DNA of 64,000 nt from Paratinospora sagittata (Eukaryota > Streptophyta > Magnoliopsida > Ranunculales > Menispermaceae): positions 16,252,001-16,316,000 of the forward strand of contig CM069607.1 of the NCBI GenBank assembly GCA_035771175.1, written 5' to 3'. Made by a program: the position numbers and the translations under genes. Under the pieces are notes generated by a model. That model worked only from the letters and a program-made list of their open reading frames with translations. It was not told where the DNA came from and searched no databases. This document shows positions 50,501-56,028 of this stretch, piece after piece. Within the stretch, counting starts at the first letter, position 1. The number at the start of each line of letters is the position of its first letter.

Positions 50501-53067
50501 CCCTCTTAAAAACTTCACTTGAATCTCAACCTAAAGCAGACATTGATAAGAATCTTCCTATTGCCATTAAAAAGGGAACTAGGAAATGTACAAAACGTCC
50601 CTTGTATCCACTCTCTCATGTTGTGTCCTTTGAAAGATTTTCACCATCCCATAAGAGTTTCCTTACTAGCCTGAATAATATTCTAAGTCCTACGTCTTTA
50701 TTCGAGGTTGCATCTGATGAAAATTGGAAACAAGTTATCAATGTGGAGATGGAGGCCTTAGAAAAAAATGCAACTTGGGAGTTAGTAGATTTGTCTGCAA
50801 GAAAGAGACTCGTGGGATGTAAATGGTTTTATACGGTTAAGTACAAAGTAGATGGATCACTGGAGCGTATACGACGAGATTAGTGCCAAAAGGATATACT
50901 CAGACTTATGGTGTGGACTATCTGGAAACATTTGCCCCAGTTGCCAAGATGAATATAGTGAGAATTTTGTTGTTTTAGCAGCAAACTATGATTGGGATTT
51001 ACAACAGCTCAACGTAAAGAATGCCTTTTTGCATGGTGACGTGGAAGAAGATATTTATATGGAAATTCCTCCTGGATTTAAAAGCAACCTACCCACTGAT
51101 AAAGTATGCAAATTGAAGAAAGCTCTTTATGGACGCAAACAATCTCTGAGAGCATGGTTTGGTCGATTTACCAATGTGATGAAAAATATGGGATACAAGC
51201 AAAGCCAAGGGGATCATACTTTGTTCATTAAGCACTCAACTTCAAGGGGATTTACCACTCTTCTGGTGTATGTGGACGACATTACTATGACAGGGAACGA
51301 TGCAAATGAGAAACAGAACCTGAAGCAATGTTTGACCACAAAATTTGAGATCAAGGACTTGGGAAGGTTGAAATATTTTTTAGGAATTGAAGTTGCACAC
51401 TCCAAACAGGGCATCTTTATCTCTCAACAAAAATACATTTATGACCTTTTAAGGAGACCGGGAAGTTGGCATGTCGACAGGCAAGTACACCCATTGATCC
51501 TAATCACAAGCTTGGAGAAGCTGAAGAAGCTACTACTGCCAATAGAGAGATGTATCAAAGATTGGTCGGAAAACTAATACCACATATTGCATATTCAGTG
51601 AGTGTGGTTAGTCAATTTATGCACAATCTCAAGGAAATTCATCTGCAAGCTGCTTATCGTATATTAAAAATTTACAGTATCTTAAAGGGACTCCCGAGCA
51701 GGGCATTCTGTTTAAATGAAACACAGGATTGGTTATGGAAGCCTATAAAGATGCAAACTATGTCGGTTCCGTGGTTGACAGGAGATCAACCATTGGGTAT
51801 TGTACCTTTCTTGGTGGAAATCTAGTGACATGGAGAAGTAAGAAGCAAAATGTGGTGGCTCGATCTAGCATCAAAGCAGAATTCATAGCAATGGCCCAAG
51901 GGTTTTGCGAACTACTATGGTTGAGAATCATTTTGGAGGACCTACAGGTTAAGTGGGATGGCCCGATGAAACTCTATTGTGACAATACCGCGATCAGCAT
52001 TGCTCATAATCCAGTGCAACATGATCAAACCATGCACATCAAAATTGACAAACACTTTATTAAGGAGAAGCTTGATAGCGAACTTATCTGTACTCCATAT
52101 GTGTCTACTCGTCATTAATTGGCAGATGTACTCACCAAAGGACTCGGTAGTGCTACATTTCAAATATGTATGTCCAAGTTGGGATTGGTAAACCTTTATT
52201 CAATAGCTTGAGGGGGAGTGTGGAAAACAAAACCTCGGTAAATTAGAAAGATTGTTATTCTTTCCATTTTTATATTCTTTCTAATTCTCGAATATCTATG
52301 GATAGTAGTTAGATGTGCGCGAGTTACTATATGTGCCCCCTTGACAGCTGCAGCCTTGTATTTTCTATTTATACGGTGTTCTTTCATTGAGACACCATGA
52401 ATAAGAATTATTCCCTCCTCTTTTCCCATAGATGTAGGCCATAGAGTCGAATCACATTATATCATTGTGTTCTTTTTACTTGTGTGTTTTACAACAATTA
52501 GCAAATACCAAGATTACATATTGTCAAATGGAACAATAAGATTCATTTAGTAAATGCAAGATATGTTGAGTTTTGATGATGAGGATGAACTTGGATAATC
52601 CTAGAATACTCCAAAACATATGAGAGAAGATAAACTCTGCAATTAAAACTTACACTAAGCGACCTGTAGAGATAAAATGTTGGAGGAACCTAGTAACAAT
52701 AAGACGTGCTCCGATTTCAGTCCAAGAAGGGACCATATGTTTACTGTTCTCCAAAAGAAGATAGTTTTCTCCAAGCAAACTATGAGCAACAACCATGCCA
52801 GCCTGTGAAAGAAATAACATTACTCATGAGTTGTTGACCACAATACTAGTCTCACTTCAATGGAAGGTTAGGTCAAACTGATAACAAAAGATGGGGACCC
52901 TTTTCCCTTTCAGAAAGCAACGTTATTAAGCATGATCCTCAAAATAAGAGATAAGTCATAAAGAGGGTTCAGAATATCGAATATAGCTAGATTTTAATGA
53001 AAATGGCAATTGTTATTGTGAAAATTATATACCTATACCTTCAATCCATCCTCGTGGAAGCCATTTC
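23448..53067 (-). CDS. CPA-FAS: plant cyclopropane-fatty-acid synthase, C-terminal 15 exons
   Basis: Host gene, minus strand. It transfers a methylene group from S-adenosylmethionine to the double bond of phospholipid acyl chains. Plant enzymes fuse an N-terminal FAD/amine-oxidase-like half to a bacterial-type Cfa domain; total is usually about 860-870 residues, and 465 are seen here. Exons 1-3 carry the end of the oxidase half (GFHEDGLKAGMVVAHSLLG) and the domain link. Exons 4-7 are the N-terminal part of the Cfa domain. Exon 9 holds the SAM motif EIGCGWG and TGITLSEEQ, exons 10-11 CEMIEGVG. Exon 12 holds FISIPDERYDEY and YIFPGGCLPS, and exons 13-15 the C-terminus ending YKSVLTA and TAA 23448. 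Compared with E. coli Cfa as I recall it, the active-site Cys, Glu, Ile and Tyr are kept, and His of LLHTIG is Gln, as in plant homologues. No stop or phase error was found. The N-terminal exons must lie past 64000; expression cannot be judged. Confidence 0.93.
23960..24345 (+). other. GC-rich coding-like patch and possible gypsy LTR R/U5 in the last intron
   Basis: At 23976-24145 an Ala/Glu-rich frame ends in a TAA (ATEEITLARAENNASAP, then AEAYSALALAQMLDEAPDE), in a GC-rich patch unlike its A/T-rich surroundings. No start or upstream exon can be found. From about 24190 the sequence looks like the end of a gypsy LTR and leader (TATAAAAGT, then ACTTAAGTATCAGAGTG at 24288). Both readings are weak. 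Confidence 0.3.
24346..25199. other. intron sequence, nothing recognised
   Basis: A/T-rich sequence in the last intron of the synthase gene. Short open frames on both strands (for example 24526-24858) match no domain I know. Part may be the LTR of the reverse copia remnant at 25200-26830, but no paired LTR was found. Confidence 0.4.
25200..26830 (-). pseudogene. heavily decayed Ty1/copia element (gag and RT/RNase H remnants)
   Basis: Read on the minus strand, 26820-26150 resembles a copia gag (PISNAL, NYQLANS-type start, then AYPTKEAWDCLEYHYAQKS near 26440). From about 25830 down to 25200 it resembles the end of RT and RNase H: DPT..RMVDGFLQFLTMTQSI, VNWAGCPNTSPSTFGY near 25600, TLYCENFSTTYMASN near 25390, HAQTKHIELDCF. 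Protease, integrase and most of RT are deleted. Stops and frameshifts occur throughout, so this is an old insertion. Confidence 0.75.
27020..27320 (+). pseudogene. short LINE 3' remnant
   Basis: Translation near 27040-27110 gives LFATIW, then ISIERNNKIFKEKQ. This resembles the C-terminal block of plant L1-type ORF2, seen more clearly at 47840 (SIWKEKNKRVFHDE) and on the minus strand near 54450 (AIWKERNARIFND). The remnant is very short and its boundaries are uncertain. Confidence 0.35.
28446..29209. mobile_element. hAT-type MITE with GAGGCG repeats
   Basis: 764 bp with terminal inverted repeats CAAGGTTTAAAAAAGCG and CGCCTTTTAAAACAATG, flanked by an exact 8-bp duplication CTACTTAG (28438-28445 and 29210-29217). 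Many GAGGCGTAAGCCTC-type subterminal repeats lie near both ends. It has no coding capacity. The 8-bp duplication and CA-G ends place it in the hAT superfamily. Confidence 0.88.
29443..29965 (+). mobile_element. SIRE-type solo LTR, left piece
   Basis: Starts AAGTGTTTTGATGATTACAA, the SIRE LTR core found at 6608 and reversed at 19695. CTTAT flanks it (29438-29442, and 35558-35562 on the right). It is interrupted by copia C at 29966 and resumes at 34513. Its starting TG is degenerate, so the first base is uncertain. Confidence 0.72.
29966..30294 (+). repeat. 5' LTR of copia C
   Basis: 329 bp, TGTTAAAGTT...TTTTAACA. It differs from the 3' LTR by scattered substitutions and small indels near 30000-30025 and 30117-30130. 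Confidence 0.92.
30297..30309 (+). other. primer-binding site of copia C (initiator Met tRNA)
   Basis: TGGTATCAGAGCC, 2 bp after the LTR. The gag start ATG follows immediately at 30310, so there is no leader between primer site and gag. Confidence 0.85.
30310..31250 (+). pseudogene. copia C gag
   Basis: UBN2-type gag: MANNVGLN, PLFQGVGYDTWSMKMKTLF, DLWDLVEKGY, KKDAKALFFIQQ. Frame is lost near 30550-30650 and recovered as RRKFETLLMKDSEFINDYFG (from 30643), then VLRSLPKKFDHVV. Zinc knuckle CYNCKKFGHIARNC at about 31155-31196. Frameshifts make it non-functional. Confidence 0.88.
31256..34142 (+). pseudogene. copia C pol (protease, integrase, partial RT), interrupted by hAT
   Basis: Protease VWYIDSGCSNHM near 31290. 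Integrase zinc region WHHRYGHLNFQSL with CESCALGKQRR (31690-31830). The integrase catalytic residues are all lost: IVHAGVCGPM has Gly for the first Asp, LRTNHGEEFVS has Asn for the second, and the segment with the Glu after NGVAKS is deleted. The hAT element 31925-32752 splits the domain. RT runs from about 33590 (KWRVAMDEEIKSLEKHKTWE) through KSAFLNG and YGLKQAPRAWYN, and stops at 34142 before YVDD. A C-terminal deletion joins it to the 3' UTR. Confidence 0.9.
31925..32752 (+). mobile_element. non-autonomous hAT element in copia C
   Basis: 828 bp, CAAGGATCGAAAATT...AATTTTTGAACCATG, with the exact 8-bp duplication ACAATAAT (31917-31924 and 32753-32760). Removing it restores the integrase sequence SLNNN then SYFLVFIDDFSRL. 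The reverse complement of the same family sits in copia A (48982-49886), and a fragment at 53389. It has no transposase ORF. Confidence 0.92.
34170..34183 (+). other. polypurine tract of copia C
   Basis: GCAATAAGGGGGAG directly precedes the 3' LTR. Confidence 0.8.
34184..34507 (+). repeat. 3' LTR of copia C
   Basis: 324 bp matching 29966-30294, followed by target duplication ATTTA. Confidence 0.92.
34575..34745 (+). repeat. cluster of CAGTCGACTG / CACTAGTG-type dyads in U3
   Basis: CAGTCGACTGG, TTCGACTAG, TTGACTAG, TCCACTAG, AGCACTAGTG and related half-sites recur upstream of the TATA box. This mirrors the position, but not the sequence, of the palindrome arrays in the two other SIRE-like LTRs. 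Confidence 0.6.
34829..34836 (+). promoter_or_regulatory. TATA box of the SIRE-type solo LTR
   Basis: TATAAATA about 90 bp after the dyad cluster, in the expected U3 promoter position. Confidence 0.6.
35728..36011. mobile_element. PIF/Harbinger (Tourist-like) MITE
   Basis: 284 bp with inverted ends GGGTATGTTTGATAGTTGAG and CGCTATCAAACACCGCC and the 3-bp duplication TTA (35725-35727, 36012-36014). The TTA target and GG-start inverted repeats fit PIF/Harbinger. No coding capacity. It lies 97 bp downstream of exon 14's donor. Confidence 0.8.
36109..36214 (-). CDS. CPA-FAS: CPA-FAS exon 14
   Basis: 106 bp: (S)KILNLGFDEKFIRTWEYY through GFRTRTLGNYQ. Acceptor ATCCAG, donor GTATTA. The donor lies 97 bp from a Harbinger MITE and opens a 12.6-kb intron. 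Confidence 0.93.
36489..36536. repeat. CTCTCC low-complexity tract
   Basis: Short C/T-rich run of CTCTCCCT units in the intron between exons 13 and 14. It explains the spurious open frame across it. Confidence 0.7.
36826..37165. repeat. dispersed repeat, uninterrupted copy (pair of 53546-54138)
   Basis: Matches the reverse complement of 53546-54138 in several blocks, for example AATATATGAGATTGAAGCA-like at 36896, AATTTATAAACTATGTG at 36996 and AATTTAATGGGTTTTAAGT at 37107. No coding region or element ends recognised. The copy at 53.7 kb has a solo LTR inserted at the point corresponding to about 37012. Confidence 0.6.
37166..38271. other. intron, nothing recognised
   Basis: Between exons 13 and 14. 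A/T-rich, with no domain-bearing ORF. It includes two similar ~60-bp segments with CTTTTATAAGAATTTTG (37785 and 37906). Confidence 0.4.
38272..38352 (-). CDS. CPA-FAS: CPA-FAS exon 13
   Basis: 81 bp: (C)VEHLENIGIHYFQTLMCW then RNNFMANK. The Tyr of HYFQTL aligns with the conserved bacterial active-site Tyr. Acceptor ATGCAG, donor GTATAG. Confidence 0.93.
38453..38589 (-). CDS. CPA-FAS: CPA-FAS exon 12
   Basis: 137 bp: FISIPDERYDEYRQ, YIFPGGCLPSLSR, TSAMAAASRL plus two bases of Cys. Acceptor TTCTACAG, donor GTAATA. The preceding 2.6-kb intron contains a copia LTR remnant (40412-40768). Confidence 0.94.
38590..40411. other. intron between exons 11 and 12, nothing recognised
   Basis: Open frames at 39163-39366 and 39435-39620 show no domain I recognise. 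The segment 39000-39650 is less A/T-rich than its surroundings and may be an old insertion. Confidence 0.35.
40412..40768 (+). mobile_element. copia 3' end remnant (pol tail, polypurine tract, LTR)
   Basis: A short pol tail (KFVDKLAMMDIFAPA, stop near 40476) leads into GCTTGAGGGGGAG and an LTR-like segment 40487-40768 (TGTGGAAACATC to CTGCATTAACA, 282 bp) with TATATAAAC near 40685. The rest of the element to the left is missing. It is opposite in orientation to the host gene. Confidence 0.75.
41185..41278 (-). CDS. CPA-FAS: CPA-FAS exon 11
   Basis: 94 bp: (C)EMIEGVGHEYMEEFF through LAEDGLLVLQ. The Glu of EMIE.VG aligns with the bacterial bicarbonate-binding Glu. Acceptor TTTATAG, donor GTAACT. 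Confidence 0.93.
41357..41430 (-). CDS. CPA-FAS: CPA-FAS exon 10
   Basis: 74 bp: DSIRFLLCDYRQLPNTQKYD then RIIS plus two bases of Cys. Acceptor TTTACAG, donor GTGAGT. Confidence 0.92.
41668..41829 (-). CDS. CPA-FAS: CPA-FAS exon 9 (SAM-binding motif)
   Basis: 162 bp, 54 codons, with the class I methyltransferase motif HEILEIGCGWGSLAMEVV followed by TGCRYTGITLSEEQLKFAE. Acceptor ACTTTAG, donor GTGCTT. The Cys of GCGWG aligns with the bacterial active-site Cys. Confidence 0.95.
41935..41994 (-). CDS. CPA-FAS: CPA-FAS exon 8
   Basis: 60 bp, 20 codons, beginning AENEDLKAAQKRK and ending LLIEK. Acceptor TTTTGTAG, donor GTGTGT. Confidence 0.9.
42089..42151 (-). CDS. CPA-FAS: CPA-FAS exon 7
   Basis: 63 bp, 21 codons: SNDLFFLFLDETMTYSSAIF then Lys. 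Acceptor TTTGCAG, donor GTTCAT. The preceding 981-bp intron (42152-43132) has no recognised insertion. Confidence 0.92.
43133..43256 (-). CDS. CPA-FAS: CPA-FAS exon 6
   Basis: 124 bp: (R)GWWTPLLFTAGIASAKYF through RRNISRHYDL, one of the most conserved blocks in the plant family. Acceptor GCTACAG, donor GTCTGT. Confidence 0.93.
43372..43427 (-). CDS. CPA-FAS: CPA-FAS exon 5
   Basis: 56 bp encoding IFIANRDMNASVRKNNNK plus two bases of Arg. Acceptor GCTACAG, donor GTGCTT. Confidence 0.9.
43534..43626 (-). CDS. CPA-FAS: CPA-FAS exon 4
   Basis: 93 bp, 31 codons: IATEADLGLADAYIQGYFSF through NLFM. Acceptor TTGACAG, donor GTAAAA. It matches the substrate-side N-terminal region of plant Cfa domains. 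Confidence 0.92.
43767..43869 (-). CDS. CPA-FAS: CPA-FAS exon 3
   Basis: 103 bp encoding (V)LLEEGGTIFSFEGTNKKC through HNPQFYWK, the start of the Cfa-type half. Acceptor TCTAACAG, donor GTAAGG. Confidence 0.92.
43870..45225. other. intron 2 sequence left of copia A, nothing recognised
   Basis: A/T-rich, with short meaningless open frames on both strands and an (AT)n tract near 44949. The intact target site ATTAG lies at its right end (45221-45225). Confidence 0.45.
45226..45517 (+). repeat. 5' LTR of copia A
   Basis: 292 bp. A ~16-bp stretch with ACTAGTTACTATATGT is duplicated in tandem near 45329-45362 and is only single in the 3' LTR, accounting for the length difference. Confidence 0.92.
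45518..45530 (+). other. primer-binding site of copia A
   Basis: TAGTATCAGAGCT abuts the LTR. It matches the initiator Met primer site TGGTATCAGAGC with one change. Confidence 0.8.
45994..47011 (+). pseudogene. copia A gag and start of protease region
   Basis: Starts MSNHEMGELQNIQPAY (ATG 45994). UBN2-type capsid: GKNYLKWSQLV, TSAKDIWDVIHQTYSK. A TAA near 46316, a TGA near 46418 and a frameshift near 46560 break it. The zinc knuckle CTYCEKARHTREKC follows near 46729. The coding sequence is cut at 47011-47023 by a LINE. Compared with copia B it keeps the N-terminus that B lacks. Confidence 0.88.
47024..48110 (+). mobile_element. 5'-truncated LINE (L1-type ORF2 C-terminus) inside copia A
   Basis: 1087 bp ending in a 12-A tail (48098-48109), flanked by the 12-bp duplication TCTCGGATAAAT (47012-47023 and 48111-48122). 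From about 47126 to TAG 48014-48016 it is a clean frame of 296 codons: LTRLKLGRGDSIQFLEDMWC, the zf-RVT domain (LIWKAQVPSKVKYLGWVASH, CLSPHWCYICGNDSKSVRHI), and the C-terminal SIWKEKNKRVFHDE. It lacks endonuclease and RT through 5' truncation, the usual outcome of target-primed reverse transcription. The open frame suggests a recent insertion. The first ~80 bp do not look like ORF2 and may be filler. Confidence 0.9.
48123..52211 (+). pseudogene. copia A pol, interrupted by hAT
   Basis: Protease remnant VIDFGTTNS near 48146 (DSGAT mutated). GAG-pre-integrase region WLHHHQLDHPSFGTL...CEVCELAKHKH (48440-48570). Integrase D-residue block HSDIWGPSP near 48622, then decayed and split by hAT at 48982-49886. 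The RT start VEMEALEKNATWELVDL lies near 50742, YVDD near 51268, and FLGIEVAHSK near 51380. RNase H: VDRRSTIGYCTFLGG near 51775, SSIKAEF near 51865, YCDNTAISIAHNPVQHDQT near 51977. The tail is ADVLTKGLGSATFQI. Multiple stops and frameshifts; TGA 52209 is the likely original stop. Confidence 0.9.
48982..49886 (-). mobile_element. non-autonomous hAT element in copia A
   Basis: 905 bp, CATGGTTCAAAAATTC...GAATTTTCGATCCTTG, with exact 8-bp duplication GAACCATG (48974-48981 and 49887-49894). Reverse orientation of the family member at 31925-32752, to which it is similar along its length. Internal A/T-rich ATTCGATAAAATT-type repeats lie at 49080-49240. No transposase gene. Confidence 0.93.
52206..52218 (+). 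other. polypurine tract of copia A
   Basis: GCTTGAGGGGGAG directly before the 3' LTR. It overlaps the pol stop. Confidence 0.85.
52219..52496 (+). repeat. 3' LTR of copia A
   Basis: 278 bp matching the 5' LTR at 45226, followed by ATTAG. Confidence 0.92.
52654..52802 (-). CDS. CPA-FAS: CPA-FAS exon 2
   Basis: 149 bp encoding AGMVVAHSLLGENYLL through TRFLQHFISTGRL. Acceptor TTTCACAG, donor GTAAGT. It ends with two bases of a Val codon completed in exon 3. This is the C-terminal end of the amine-oxidase-like half. The following intron is 8784 bp because copia A lies in it. Confidence 0.92.
53039..53067 (-). CDS. CPA-FAS: CPA-FAS exon 1 of those visible (29 bp)
   Basis: Encodes (G)NGFHEDGLK. 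Acceptor CACAG precedes 53067; donor GTATAG follows 53039. It begins in phase with two bases of a split Gly codon, so a further upstream exon is required. None is seen in 53068-64000, which is all repeats, so that intron exceeds 10.9 kb. Confidence 0.88.
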
Positions 53068-53388
53068 CTGTGAATGAAGTATCATATCAAGTCAAATAAA
53101 CAGCTATTTATATGGGGGAAAAAACTGATGCAAATAGTTTTACAGGACAAATTAATAATAAATATTAGAAGCACAACCAAGGCTTGATTTCCTTCTGCAT
53201 GCGAAATAAAGGTTCATGTATGAACATGCCTAAGATGGTTTCACTCAAAACTTTTCACTTTACTTGCCGTACGAAAAAATCAACTAAATTATGTGTACAT
53301 AATCCATAAAAAAATAGAACTTTGGTTCACTCACATGCTTTAGTAAAAAAAAATGGTGTGCCCAATGTATGAAACTCCTACCACTGTG

Positions 53389-53545
53389 CAAGGATAAAAG
53401 ATTCAAATTTTCCCTAAATTTTTGGTCTATAAGAGTTCGGAATAAATTCAGAGAAGTCCAATTCGACTTGGAGATTTTTTGTAAAAATTAGACATAGTAG
53501 AGAAGTATAAAAAATTCTATTTAAATGCTTAAAAGATATATGTTT
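53389..53545 (+). mobile_element. fragment of the hAT family seen in copia A and C
   Basis: Starts CAAGGATAAAAGATTC and matches the left end of the element at 31925 (for example TTCAGAGAAGT, then TTTTGTAAAAATT). The right side is lost. Old and diverged. Confidence 0.6.
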
Positions 53546-54138
53546 CTTTCATACAAACAAATATAATTATATACTTAAAACCCATTAAATTATGAAACAT
53601 AAGTGTTTGAAGTAAGATATATAAGCTCTATGTTACTAAACGCATATTGCATGACTAAGCGCAAGTTATTTTATGACTTTTATGCTAAAATCTATAGGAG
53701 ATTTATAACTTAATCACATGTTGTAAAAGAAACAAGACAAAGATGTAAGGTAGTTCGGCTCAATGGACTACGTCCACGGGAGAAGAGGAGGGATAAATCT
53801 TATTCGTGGTGTTGTCTCAATGGACGAACACCGTATAAATAGACATACAGAGCTACACACACATATAGCAAGTATTACAATTTTAGTAACTACTAAATAA
53901 AAAACAGCCACTAAAATTATCATCTTTTCTAGAAGGAAATAAAATCCATAGATTTCTCTCTGGTCCGCAACATCACACATAGTTTATAAATTGCTTGTTC
54001 ATATTTGTTTTAAATTTGAGTTTTGTAAATCTTATTTTGCTCTTCTTATGGTAATTCTTTAGCTTTTATCATATGAAATCATGCTTCAATCTCATATACT
54101 TATATTCTTTGAAAATATCTTCTAACAAAAGTTGAAAT
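53546..54138. repeat. dispersed repeat, copy interrupted by a solo LTR (pair of 36826-37165)
   Basis: Reverse-complement counterpart of 36826-37165 in several blocks, with the copia solo LTR 53719-53972 inserted in it. Family unknown. Confidence 0.55.
53719..53972 (-). mobile_element. copia solo LTR (copia A/B family)
   Basis: 254 bp, read on minus strand TGTTGCGGACC...CTTTTACAACA, flanked by the exact duplication TCACA (53714-53718 and 53973-53977). It contains the same blocks as copia B's LTR (GTTACTAAAATT, CTGTATGTCTAT, CTTCTCCCGTGGA). Confidence 0.92.
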
Positions 54139-55304
54139 TAGCATTGATTTTTTTTTTTCCTTCCTTTTTTTTTTTTTTTTTTGACAAGAAACATGTAGAT
54201 ATATATATTATAAAAGGAAGTGGCTACAAACAGTAGCATACAAACAAAATGTTCATATGGGATGAGTTATCCCAACATAACAGAACTGACCTAAATATTT
54301 ACATAGATTTCAAAATAGCCCTACTTTTCCTCAACCATTCACTAATATTATAGCCCCTAGCTAGTTTGCTCGCACTTATCCAACATGCGAACCAAAAAAC
54401 AGAATTGTCCCAAACTTTTTCATACAAATTCATTACATCATTAAAAATCCTAGCATTTCTTTCTTTCCAAATTGCCCAAATAACAACAAAAACCGCAACT
54501 CTCCAATAGTATTTCAGTTTCCCCAAAACAATAGTTCGAAAACAAAAAGGAGCAACTGCATTTGGTTTGGTGAAGGCCCTATGAGTTGATTCCCATCTTC
54601 TCCAAATTTCTTCAGCAAATTCACACTCCCAAAACAATTCCTGCACAAACAACACCAATTCGGAGATAGAGTAATGTATGGTTGTTTCCTTTGCAGCACA
54701 TCATCACAATGCAACTTATTATGAGCTACCGGCCAACCCATAATTTTTACCTTAGAAGGGAAGTGCTTTCCAAATAAAGCTAGAGTAGGTGCACCGATTT
54801 GTTGTTTGGGTGGGAGCCAATAGGTGTAGGTAAAAAGATTTAGTCGAGAATGCTTCATCCTTGATACCAAGCCAGATTATCTTATCATTTTCATTGGATA
54901 ATGAACAGTGGCTTAAACATTCAATTAGTCTTTCAGCTTCAGGGGATGCTCTAAGGGAAAGGTTCCTAGGCAAGTGTAAGTTCCAACTTATTGATTGCTA
55001 GGATAGATGGTCTCTCTATTTACAAAATCTGAAATTGGGCCTTTATGAACGACTGGATAACTGTAGAGGATGGGAAACTGATTTTTGAATTTATTAGTTC
55101 CACACCATGTGTCCTCCCAAAACTGAATTTGGTTTCCATTACCAAGTTTTAACCTAGTGTGTGGGTTGAAGTCTATATATATGCATTGTATAAATTTCAA
55201 AGGAATTTTTTAGGTGGCTTTGGGGTTGATGTTGGCATCCCTGATATTCTCCAACAACCATGTCTACTTTTGATGATTTTGGCCCAAAGAGAGTTCGTTT
55301 CTCT

Positions 55305-55459
55305 CAGTGTTGTCAAGGTGGGGAGGCGGTGGCAGGCATTATACCTTATCTATGCTAGGCGGGGCCTAGGCGGCATATAAAATATTTATTTAGAGGTCCC
55401 TGAAAAATTTATTTATTTATTCATTGGTCCCTTATATAAACATACATACGCACACACGC

Positions 55460-55548
<89 letters not shown>

Positions 55549-56028
55549 TTACTTAATTTTAATACCTAAATCATAAATAAAATCATATAAGATTAAATAT
55601 ATTAATTTATTTACATAATTTTATTTATGATTTATGTATTAAAATTAATTAAATAATTATATATAAATATATTTACTTATTTATAATTATAATCGAAATT
55701 TTATTTTAAATTGTCAAAAATAAAAAAGAGGAAGCACGTCTTTAGATTGGATGGAAAAAAAAAAGGTAAAAAGAAGTTTTTGGCGTCTGAATGTCGCCGG
55801 AAGCTATGGCCAGAGTCGGAGAATGGTCGAAGGAAAGCTCAATGTCGCTGGGGTTTAGGGTTTGGATGGTTCCAGCGTTAAAGGTCGAGGGGTTTTGTTT
55901 TGAAACAAAAGAAAAAATTTCCTAGAAGCCCTTGAAAAAAAAATTTGTAGAGAACCACCTCCAGGGCCAAGGCGGTTTTCTTAGTCCAAGGGCCTAAGCA
56001 TAGCCTAGGCGGGGCCTTGACAACACTG
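55305..56028. mobile_element. hAT-type MITE inside the LINE
   Basis: 724 bp with inverted ends CAGTGTTGTCAAGG and CCTTGACAACACTG and exact 8-bp duplication GTTTCTCT (55297-55304 and 56029-56036). CTAGGCGGGGCCTAGGCGG-type subterminal repeats. It contains the microsatellite at 55440-55544 and no gene. Confidence 0.93.
55440..55544. repeat. (CA)n(TA)n microsatellite
   Basis: Long CA run followed by TA run inside the MITE. Confidence 0.95.

Larger units (their letters stand above)
45226..52496 (+). mobile_element. copia A, Ty1/copia element with nested LINE and hAT
   Basis: LTRs 45226-45517 and 52219-52496 (TGTGGAAAACA...TTTTACAACA) with exact target duplication ATTAG (45221-45225, 52497-52501). 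It has a primer site, gag, protease, integrase, RT, RNase H and polypurine tract. All coding parts are decayed. It was hit later by a 5'-truncated LINE (47024-48110) and a hAT element (48982-49886). It belongs to the same family as copia B at 59382. It lies in the intron between exons 2 and 3 of the synthase gene, antisense to it. Confidence 0.95.
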
